Below, in pieces: positions 24,601 through 36,600 of a stretch of 64,000 nucleotides of DNA. Both the position numbers and the translations under genes were made by a program. Within the stretch, counting starts at the first letter, position 1; every line of letters starts with the position of its first letter. Origin of the DNA: Liolophura sinensis (Eukaryota; Mollusca; Polyplacophora; Chitonida; Chitonidae). The DNA is taken from the NCBI RefSeq assembly GCF_032854445.1, contig NC_088305.1:19145717-19209716 (forward strand), given 5' to 3'. Under the pieces are notes generated by a model that was not told the DNA's origin, made no database searches, and was given only the letters and a program-made list of their open reading frames with translations.

Positions 24601-27600
24601 CAATTTGTGAAGGTCATATGTTACAGTAGGACATTTTTTTTTTTTACTTTTAGCAATAACAGAATTTAAACTGGAAACTCCTTTATCAATTTATTATGTG
24701 ACTGTGATCAATAAAACATCTGAAATCACAGCCCTCAGCAGGTATCCAACTAATTACTCCATCATTTCGCATATGAAAGAGCGATTTGTGCACATTTTTA
24801 ATTTGATTATGGAGACAAAACAACACTGGTTGGAGTGGCCAGTTTCAGGGCTTCGCAAAAAGTATAATTTTATCAGTCTACACAGAATAATGCCCTCAGA
24901 ATATGCTTTGAATAAACGCCTTCCAAACATGCATAAACGTTGAAGAATTACACTAATGCTACAGCTGAATACATGTACACTGAAGCACAGGTAAGTATAT
25001 AACAGGATTACATACATTTCATATACATGTACATCTAACCGAATAAACAGCTATCCTCCAATTTATGTCTTCTGGGGGGCCTACGTGGCTCAGTTGGTTA
25101 GCGCGCTAGCGCAGCATACTGACCCAGGGGCCTCTAACCAATGCGGTCGCTAATTTAAGTCCCACTCATGCTAGCTTCCTCTCTGGCCATACGTGGGAAG
25201 GTCTGTCAGAAACCTGCAGATGGTTGTGGGTTTCCCCCTGGGCTCTGCCCGTTTCCTCCCACCATAATGTTGGCCGCTGTTGTATAAGTGAAATATTCTT
25301 GAGTACGGTATAAAACACCAATCAAATAAATAATAAATTATAATTTCTGGTATCAAACATGGACAATGAGAAGATGAAGCTAACACAATCATAAGACTAA
25401 GACTGCAATCATAATTCAACTGCTTTATGTAAGCACAAAAGAAACAGCCCTTAAACAAAGATGTAGAACTCACGTGGTAGCCCTTAGTACTAAATCTGGT
25501 ATGCACTTGTTGTCACGGCCGCAGTGTTTTAATATCTGAGCCTATAAACATAAAAACACATCAGGTTTTACTTCCATATTCTGACAGATAATGCTGAGTT
25601 TCCCTTTGTTTTTTATGCATCAGCAGTTTTATTCTGTGTTTTACTGAAAATTCATCTTGATGTTTTTATGATTTTTCTGTTTTTCAAGGCTTTCCTATCA
25701 TGTATACGTCCTTAACAGAAAAAAAATTCCCAAGGTTTCACACTTTCCACAAATTATTTGATTTTTCAATCTTTGTTTTGATACCCTCCTCCAGCATTGA
25801 AGAAATATTTATTATGCCCTAAAAGCAACAATTAAAATTGAGGCCTTAGAAAAAACAAGCTGATGTAACTGGGAAGACAAGACTGGGGAAGACGAAATTG
25901 TATAATCAACTGGTTCCGAACTCACCTGTGTTCTCACAGAACTTGCAATGTATTGGTTAAGAACTCACCCGAGTTCTCTCACAGTTTGGGATATATTAAT
26001 TGAAGAACCTGTGTTCTCACTGAGGTAGAATGTATTCGTTGAGAACTCACCGGTGTTCTCAAAGAGACTGGAATGTATTCATTGAGAACTCACCTGTGTT
26101 CTCAATCAGACTGGAATGTATTGGTTGAGACCTCACCTGGGTTCTTACTAAGGTTGGAATGTATTCGTTGAGAACTCACCTGAGTTCTTACTGAGGTTGG
26201 AATGTATTGGTTGAGAACTCACCTGAGTTCTTACTGAGGTTGGAATGTATTGGTTGAGAACTCACCTGGGTTCTCACTGAGGTTGGAATGTATTGGTTGA
26301 GAACTCACCTGGGTTCTTACTGAGGTTGGAATGTATTGGTTGAGAACTCACCTGGGTTCTCATTGAGGTTGGAATGTATTGGTTAAGAACTCACCTGGGT
26401 TCTCATTGAGGTTGGAATGTATTGGTTAAGAACTCACCTGGGTTCTCATTGAGGTTGGAATGTATTGGTTGAGAACTCACCTGGGTTCTCATTGAGGTTG
26501 GAATGTATTGGTTGAGAACTCACCTGGGTTCTCATTGAGGTTGGAATGTATTGGTTGAGAACTCACCTGCGTTCTCATTGAGGTTGGAATGTATTGGTTG
26601 AGAACTCACCTGCGTTCTCACTGAGGTTGGAATGTATTGGTTAAGAACTCACCTGGGTTCTCACTGAGGTTGGAATGTATTGGTTGAGAACTCACCTGGG
26701 TTCTCATTGAGGTTGGAATGTATTGGTTGAGAACTCACCTGGGTTCTCACTGAGGTTGGAATGTATTGGTTGAGAACTCACCTGGGTTCTCATTGAGGTT
26801 GGAATGTATTGGTTGAGAACTCACCTGGGTTCTCATTGAGGTTGGAATGTATTGGTTGAGAACTCACCTGGGTTCTCACTGAGGTTGGAATGTATTGGTT
26901 AAGAACTCACCTGGGTTCTCATTGAGGTTGGAATGTATTGGTTGAGAACTCACCTGGGTTCTCACTGAGGTTGGAATGTATTGGTTAAGAACTCACCTGG
27001 GTTCTCATTGAGGTTGGAATGTATTGGTTGAGAACTCACCTGGGTTCTCACTGAGGTTGGAATGTATTGGTTGAGAACTCACCTGCGTTCTCACTGAGGT
27101 TGGAATGTATTGGTTAAGAACTCACCTGGGTTCTCACTGAGGTTGGAATGTATTGGTTGAGAACTCACCTGGGTTCTCATTGAGGTTGGAATGTATTGGT
27201 TAAGAACTCACCTGGGTTCTCACTGAGGTTGGAATGTATTGGTTGAGAACTCACCTGGGTTCTCATTGAGGTTGGAATGTATTGGTTGAGAACTCACCTG
27301 GGTTCTCATTGAGGTTGGAATGTATTGGTTGAGAACTCACCTGGGTTCTCACTGAGGTTGGAATGTATTGGTTGAGAACTCACCTGGGTTCTCACTAAGG
27401 TTGGAATGTATTGGTTGAGAACTCACCTGGGTTCTCACTGAGGTTGGAATGTATTGGTTAAGAACTCACCTGGGTTCTCATTGAGGTTGGAATGTATTGG
27501 TTGAGAACTCACCTGGGTTCTCACTGAGGTTGGAATGTATTGGTTGAGAATGGGCGCCACATCACGCCGTCGTCTACGGTTACGGAGCTTGTGAAGTTTG

Positions 27601-30600
27601 AACTCAAAGTCGACTGCAACCGGTGTTAGTTTGTCACGGATATCAGCCTGAACCAACCGGAAACAAAGGAGAACTTACATGTAAATCAGACTTATCAGGT
27701 AAAAAGTCTTTGACCATGCTGTATACATACTTTGCTCATAAGGTTGATTATTCCATTTACTGTACAAGTTTTGGTCAGCAAGTTTACATTTTCATAATTT
27801 CGATTCACTAATGCGTCAGCTGTAATACTTTTCTTACCTTTTCTAAGATGACAAAGAAGTATTTTAGACAAATTTGCATATTTCATTTCCAGGAAGGCTT
27901 TTCTCTGGATCAAATACATCACTAAACATTTCCATGTGACCTAACATCACCCTCATAACGGATTTGTTATAAGGAAATCAAAAAGTTGTCTCCCCTGATC
28001 AGTTTTAAATTATCTCCCTTGGACAATGTTGTGAAAGTACACACTGATTTTCATAGGGATACAAGTTGCAACCAACAGAAAAGACGAGCGGCACCCACTT
28101 TACAAGAAGTGAACAAGAATAAGTTTCATTATGTTTTATAATTATCACAATAAATATCATTAACATTCTTGCTTTGTGCACTTTTTTTTTCCTCTCACTA
28201 ATCAGATTCCCGTACATGGGAAGGTCTGTCAGCAACCTGCGGATGGTCGTGGGTTTCCCCCGGGCTGTGCCCGGTTTCCACCCATCATAATGCTGGCCGC
28301 CATTGTATAAGTGAAATATTCTTGAGTACGGCGTAAAACACCAATCAAATAAATAAATAAATAAACTAATCAGATTATATTTCCAAAAACATTCAAACAT
28401 TTATGTTTATATTTAAAATTTAACCAAAATATAGAATTTTCCCACCTCTAAAGAAATTCATCACCTTTTCCATATATATCAGATATATACATATATCAAT
28501 TAAATAATGGTTTGCTATAAAAGGCTTTTGAAAAGTTTAAATTCAGTTTGGTTTTGTTTTGTCTGTTATCAAAACATCTTTTTTTAAACTAAAATCATCA
28601 GTTTTGTAGTTTTTGTTGCACCATATATTCGACTGAAGTTGTCAGCAATTTTATTTTGCTTTCTACATGTACACATATATCCCTGGTTAGGTTAAGGGCT
28701 GAAGGAAAAAAGACAGAACCACAGGAAAATCTCACCTTTATGAATGCGAACGAGGAGGGACACCATTGTTTCTTACGAGTAAGCTTGATGGTGTTAAAAT
28801 GGCTAAAGGACTGGTCATCGGGTAAATAAAATGCTCGTCTGGTCAGGTTTTTTATCGTGTCCAAGTGCCAACTGACATCAAAGTCTGAAAATACAAGTGA
28901 CATGTTAGGTGTGAATTGAGAAGGCTACAGAGACAGATACAACATAACAGCATAAAGACTAATCCCTTCAACCACATCTGTGATAGTATCTTTATACTTC
29001 GTATACGTATTTTTAGCTGTGGCTAGAGAAGCCGCTCTAACAGTCACTTATTTTGGTTGTCGGTAAAAATACATTATAGCCTTAGCCTATAATTCAGTCA
29101 CTTCTCATTTACATCTTTGCATTCTGGGAAAAAAATTCGATGTGGAGGCGCCATTTTTGATTTTATTTATTTGTTTGATTGGAGTTTTATGCCAAAATTT
29201 AACTTTCAGGATGGCAGCGAGCATTAAGGTGGGAGGAAATTGGGGAACCCACAACCATCTGCAGGTTCACTGGAGGGGATATCCAGCATTAGGGTGGGAG
29301 GAAATTGGGGAACCCACAACCATCTGCAGGTTGACTGGATGGAGAAGCCAGCATTAGGGTGGGAGGAAATTGGGGAGCCCACAACCATCTGCAGGTTGAC
29401 TGGAGGGGAAGCTAGCATTAGGGTGGGAAGAAATTGGGGAACCCACAACCATATGTAGGTTGACTGGGGGGAGAAGCCAGCATTAGGGTGGGAGGAAATT
29501 AGGGAGCCCACAACCATCTGCAGGTTGACTGGAGGGGAAGCTAACATTAGAGTGGGAGGAAATTGGGGAACCCACAACCATCTGCAGGTTCACTGGAAGA
29601 GAAGCCAGCATTAGGGTGGAAGGAAATTGGGGCGTCCACAACCATCTGCAGGTTGACTGGAGGGGGAGCCAGCATTAGGGTGGGAGGATATTGGGGAACC
29701 CACAACCACCTGCAGGCTGACTGGAGGGGAAGCTAGTATGAGGGTGGGAGGAAAATGGGGAGCCCACAACCATCTGCAGATTAACTGGAGGGAGAAGCCA
29801 GCATTAGGGTGGGAGGAAATTGGGGAACCCACAACCATCTGCAGGTTGGCTGGAGGGGAAGCTAGCATTAGGGTGGGAGGAAATTGGGGAACCCACAACC
29901 ATCTGCAGGTTGGCTGGAGGGGAAGCTAGCATTAGGGTGGGAGGAAATTGGGGAACCCACAACCATCTGCAGGTTGACTGGAGGAAGAAGCTAGCATTAG
30001 GGTGGGAGGAAATTGGGGCACCCCCAGCCATCTGCAGGTTGACTGGAGGGGAAGCAAGCATTAGGGTGGGAGGAAATTGGGGAGCCCACAACCATCTGTA
30101 GGTTGACTGGAGGGGAAGCTAGCATTAGGGTGGGAGGAAATTGGGGAACCCACAGCCATCTGTAGGTTGACTGGAGGGGAAGCCAGCATTAGGGTGGGAG
30201 GAAATTGGGGAACCCACAACCATCTGCAGGTTGACTGGAGGGGGAAGCTAGCATTAGGGTGGGAGGAAATTGGGGAGCCCACAACCATCTGCAGGCTCAC
30301 TGGAGGGGAAGCAAGCATTAGGGTGGGAGGAAATTGGGGAACCCACAACCATCTGCAGGTTGACTGGAGGGGAAGCTAGCATTAGGGTGGGAGGAAATTG
30401 GGGAACCCATAACCATCTGCAGGTTGGCTGGAGGGGAAACTAACATTAGGGTGGGAGGAAATTGGGGAACCCACAACCACCTACAGGTTGGCTGGAGGGG
30501 AAGCTAGCATTAGGGTGGGAGGAAATTGGGGAACCCACAACCATCTGCAGGTTCACTGGAGGGGAAGCCAGCATGAGGGTGGGAGGATATTGGGGCACCC

Positions 30601-33600
30601 ACAGCCAACTGCAGGTTGGCTGGAGGGGAAGCTAACATTAGGGTGGGAGGAAATTGGGGAACCCACAACCATCTGCAGGTTGACTGGAGGAAGAAGCCAG
30701 TATTAGGGTCGGAGGAAATTGGGGCACCCACAACCATCTCCAGGTTGACTGGAGGAGAAGCTAGCATTAGGGTGGGAGGAAATTGGGGCACCCACAACCA
30801 TCTGCAGGTTGGCTGGAGGGGAAGCAAGCATTAGGATGGGAGGAAATTGGGGAACCCACAACCATCTGCAGGTTCACTGGAGGGGAAGCAAGCATTAGGG
30901 TGGGAGAACCCACAACCATCTGCAGGTTTACTAGAGGGGAGGCCAGCATTAGGGTGGGAGGAAATTGGGGAGCCCCCAACCATCTGCAGGTTGACTGGAG
31001 GGGAAGCCAGCATTAGGGTGGGAGGAAAGTGAGGAACCCACAACCATCTGCAGGTTGACTGGAGGAAGAAGCCAGCATTAGGGTGGGAGGATATTGGGGA
31101 ACCCACAACCACCTGCAGGCTGACTGGAGGGGAAGCTAGCATGAGGGTGGGAGGAAAGTGGGGAACCCACAACCATCTGCAGGTTGACTGGAGAGGAAGC
31201 TAGCATGAGGGTGGGAGGAAATTGGGGAGCCCACAACCATCTGCAGGTTGACTGGAGGAGAAGCTAACATTAGGATGGGAGGAAATTGGGGAACCCACAA
31301 CCATCTGCAGGTTGGCTGGAGGAAGAAGCCAGCATTAGGGTGGGAGGAAATTGGGGAACCCACAACCACCTGCAGGTTGACTGGAGGAAGAAGCCAGCAT
31401 TAGGGTGGGAGGAAATTGGGGAACCCACAACCATCTGCAGGTTCACTGCAGGAAGAAGCCAGCATTAGGGTGGGAGGAAATTGGGGCACCCACAACCATC
31501 TGCAGGTTGACTGGAGGGGAAGCTAACATTAGGGTGGGAGCAAATTGGGGCACCCACAACCACCTGCAGGTTGGCTGGAGGGGAAGCTAGCATGAGGGTC
31601 GGAGGAAATTGGGGAACCCACAACCACCTGCAGGTTGACTGGAGGGGAAGTCAGCATTGGGGTGGGAGGAAATTGGGGAACCCACAACCATCTGCAGGTA
31701 GACTGGAGGGGAAGCTAGCATTAGGGTGGGAGGAAATTGGGGAACCCACAACCATCTGCAGGTTGGCTGGGGGGGAAGCTAACATTAGGGTGGGAGGAAA
31801 TTGGGGAACCCACAACCATCTGCAGGTTGGCTGGAGGGGAAGCTAGCATTAGGGTGGGAGGAAATTGGGGAACCCACAACCATCTGCAGGTTGACTGGAG
31901 GGGAAGAAACCATAAGCTAGACCACTAGGGCCAGGGAAGTCACTTTTTGTTTGAGATCTGGTTTCAGGAGCTTCTCAAATGTGTTTGTTAACATCCTACA
32001 CGTTAACTGTGGTGTGGCGTCATTGGCAATACATGAAGTTGTCTTTGCAAAAGTCAGGAAGGTGTAACTTTAAAATCTTTCTCCAGCAGACACTTGGAGA
32101 GCCGATACCGGATACCATAGCATTTAGTCATGAGCCTGGCTTTTATCAAAAATGCCTTGGGATAAATGATCTACGGTGTTATTAGGTTCAGGGATATTGT
32201 AAACATGAGAAATCCAACTGTGAATAAACATCTGGCCTAGTGATGACATTGTGATGAAAAAAGCCAGATTTCAATACAAGACTTACATAATTCCTCTGGA
32301 ACTCCTACACCGTCATATTCCAGACATGTTTTTATGGTGAGGCTGAGAAAAAGAAAAACATCATTATGGTTACCATGGTAATTACTCATGGACAACTTGT
32401 CAAAGAATTTAGACAAGTTGAACATTTAAGTTCAATGTTCATGCTTTGGATGTTACTTTGTCTACACCGAGAAACTCTGACCACCCCATAACAGCTGGCA
32501 ACAAATTGGTTACCAACTGGATCTGGGCAGAGTGCTTCTGCAAGAGAAAGTACATGTAAGCTGTATCAAGCTGTAACTGAGCAGTACCAAGCTGTATCTG
32601 AGCAGTAACAAGCTGTAACTGAGCAGTAACAAGCTGTATCAATCTGTAACTGAGCAGTACCAAGCTGTATCTGAGCAGTAACAAGCTGTAACTGAGCAGT
32701 AACAAGCTGTATCTGAGCAGTACCAAGCTGTATTTAAGCAGTACCAAGATGTAACCAGTTGATAGTGCAAGAAAAGGTCTGGCATGGTACCTAAAGTTAC
32801 CCAGTGTATATTGTCTTTAATATAGTACAAACATTATGTTAGACAATGTTGTGATTTTAATCTAAAGCTTTTAGTTCTAAACCTGTACTACACAAGAAAC
32901 ATTTGGAAGTATAAACTGTAAAGACACACAGCCTTCATACAGCCTGTGAAAGTTGAATTCTCAGGGTATCATTCTTGGGAAGAACTTCACTGTTTTATAC
33001 AAGGGTGTGATTTTAATTTGAAGCTTTTATTTCTAAATATATCTCAATGTACAATTTTGAGATGAACTTAATTTCTTGAAAAATAAACGTGCAAAAACAA
33101 AAAAGGTTTCGTATCTTCCAAATCATTTTAATCTTTTTTGTTGTTGTTGTTGTTGGCATTTATGTGTCATGAGACATCATATTGTGCCATGTGACTATCA
33201 TGTGACCTACCATGTGACTTGTGTGCCGTCCACAGTTGAGCACTGTTGGTCCTCCAGGTTAATCAACTGAGGAATAATCGTAAGCGAGGCTTCTACTTGG
33301 ACAATTGCTCGAGATCTGAAAATAAACAGGCAAATTCACAGGGTTTCTTACGTAGATATACATGTATAATACACACATAATTCAACAAGTATCCCGTACA
33401 TAAATATATAATAAAATTTACCATGTGATATAATAAAACCAATACATGAATTTTTCCACGTAAAGTAATTATTACATTTCAAACGAGTAGCAAATAATAA
33501 AAAATGCCAGTGTTATGTACAGTGAAGGTATTGCTACTTTCCTGTGCTTCTTGCAGTGTTTGAGAGAATCTGTTTGTCTCTTCAAGTCATTTCAAATGAT

Positions 33601-36600
33601 AAACGTGGTAGTACCAGATGTGAACCTAAACTTTCCCGACTTCCCTTCACACACTGAAACGCAGTCACTTTCAAAATCACTTACCCCAATTCCTCAACCT
33701 TTTCACATAGGAAAGAGCAATTATCAGAGCAATTTATGCACATTTTTAATTTGACTTTGGAGACAAAACTACACTGATTGGATTGGCCAGTGTCAGGGCT
33801 TCACAAAAAGTATGATTTTGTCAGCCAACACATAATAATGCCTCCAGAATGTGCTTGAACACCATTGTAAACATGTAAAAAAGTTCAAGAATTACTGTAG
33901 GTCATATCACCTCTTGGTGTCTCTTGGTTACAAGCCAATCATAAGACTGACATAATTATTCCCATGTTTGTCTCTTTGTCTGTCTGCCTGTTTGTCTGTC
34001 TGTCTGTTTGTCTGTTTGTCTGTCCCAGCACCAAATATGTAAGTTTCAGAAACCAAAGATAAATTATCATGACATTATTTGCCTCTATAAATGCACCTTT
34101 TGGGGATGAAATCTGAAGTCACTTACATGTATGCACATATATCATAGAAAAGGCTGTTATCTAACTTGTACATGTACACTATCATAGAAAAGGCTGTTAT
34201 CTAACTTGTACATGTACACTTACCCGAGAAAAATGTCTCTCTCACTTACCTGAGAAAAATGGCTTTGTCACTTACCTGACAAAAAATGGCTCTGTCACTT
34301 TCCTGAGAAAAAATGGCTCTTCACTTTCCTGAGAAAAATGGCTTTGTTGCTTACCTGGGAAAAATAGCTTTATCACTTACCTGAGAAAAATGGCTTTCTC
34401 ACTTACCTGAGAAAAATGGCTTTATCACTTACCCGAGAAAAATGGCTTCGTCACTTACCTGAGAAAAATGGCTTTGTCTGAGTTGTAGCTGCCAACAAGT
34501 AAATCTACAACCACAAACAAAAAACTGTTATATTGGCCTAAGCCTGTAATAAAACACACTAAAATGATGTAAATTTTGGATATTTTCAGAAAGCCTTTTT
34601 CATCATGGTAAAAAAACTAGCATTCAGAGTTCACAAAAATAGATTAAAACATTGTTACGGTGTTGTTATCAATTTTAAATGTACTTATTGACAGACTCAT
34701 TAAATAGATAAATGATCAAACAAAGTTTCAAACTATGAAATTCTTCCATAGGAAGCAGTAAAACTGACTGGATTGATCCTCCTGACTTACATAAGCCAGT
34801 TAGCACTGATTCAAGCAAACAGAACATATCTGGGTTTTAGGACAGATTAAATGGTTAAGCCTTGTAATCCTTGACTGTCTCACACGATTCAACAAATCCT
34901 CATTCTTCTTCTCTTTTTTTTTTTGTTATTTTTATGAACGTCTAAACCTTCAGTGTCTCAAGCATAGGACATGTATGAAATCTAAAAAATACATATACAG
35001 AATCCTGGGCTGTCGCCAAAATCTACATTGTTGTAAAGACTGTCCTATCTGCCCCGGAACATGTATTAAAAATAGCACTTCTGTATACTAGCCTGGATAA
35101 TGGTTCTTGTCAAGGTCATGACCTCCAGATAAGGAAAAGCCGAATGTGGACAATTCGTTGCCAATGTCCTCAGCATATATCACCTGTTGATAAGAAAATT
35201 TGCAGAAGAAAATGAAAAAGATAACTCCTCAGTGTTTTCGCATATGAAAGATCAACTTTCAGTGAGATTTACGGTAAATTGTCAACCTTTTCAACCACTA
35301 CTGCACTTTTTTTCAGCAGAATTTAAGCATACAGTTATTATCCAAATAATACTAAACTGATTTCTTTGTTTCACTAAAGATGCAAGCTTCATAAAACTGT
35401 GCAAATTAGCTCTCTACACCCCACAGTACTCTCAAAATATTTCAAAATATTGGTTGCAGAGGTTGTCGAAACAGTTGAAGAATTGGGTTATCCACCTTTT
35501 TGACTTAACTTTGGAATCAAAACTTCATTGGTTGTTTTGGTCGATTCTAGGGCTTGGCATGAACTTGAATTTTTATCAGGATACACATAATTAATTATAC
35601 TAATAAATTACTATAACTATAAATAATTCCCTCAGCACATGAAATAAGCGTCTCACAGTTATGGGAAAAGGCTGACAGTGGGCTAATTGATCTATTTTGC
35701 TGCCGCGCATAAACTCATAATTAATACTAGAGCTATAGGGCTGTGATTACGTATCCTATCACAGTCCTGTTTTGTTCCATAAGCTTACCTTGATCATCTC
35801 TGAATTTCCCACTTGTGAGGATTTACTATGGATGACACATGGGGTCATCTATGCTGTCACAGTATACGTAACCACAGCCCTGCAGAGCCTGGCTGTCACA
35901 GTATACATGACCACAGCTCTGCAGAGCCTGGTTGTCACAGTATACATAACCACAGCCCTGCACAGCCTGGCTGTCACAGTATACGTGACCACAGCCCTGC
36001 AGAGCCTGGCTGTCACAGTATACGTGACCACAGCCCTGCAGAGCCTGGCTGTCACAGTATACGTAACCACAGCCCTGCACAGCCTGGCTGTCACAGTATA
36101 CGTGACTACAGCCCTGCAGAGCCTGGCTGTCACAGTATACGTGACTACAGCCCTGCAGAGCCTGGCTGTCACAGTATACGTAACCACAGCCCTGCACAGC
36201 CTGGCTGTCACAGTATACATGACCACAGCTCTGCAGAGCCTGGTTGTCACAGTATACATAACCACAGCCCTGCAGAGCCTGGCTGTCACAGTATACGTGA
36301 CCACAGCCCTGCAGAGCCTGGCTGTCACAGTATACGTGACCACAGCCCTGCAGAGCCTGGCTGTCACAGTATACGTAACCACAGCCCTGCAGAGCCTGGC
36401 TGTCACAGTATACGTGACTACAGCCCTGCACAGCCTGGCTGTCACAGTATACGTGACTACAGCCCTGCAGAGCCTGGCTGTCACAGTATACGTAACCACA
36501 GCCCTGCACAGCCTGGCTGTCACAGTATACGTGACCACAGCCCTGCAGAGCCTGGCTGTCACAGTATACGTGACTACAGCCCTGCAGAGCCTGGCTGTCA

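Noticed and set aside
25912-27513. CRISPR-like regular repeats
   Set aside because: There are no unique spacers: the whole unit is repeated, the host is eukaryotic, and the unit is explained as exon end plus donor.
33211-33222. Earlier donor GTCACA for thigh exon 13
   Set aside because: It would end in phase 0 while the next exon starts with one base of a split codon, and it would remove the conserved Cys. ACATG|GTAGGT fits both.
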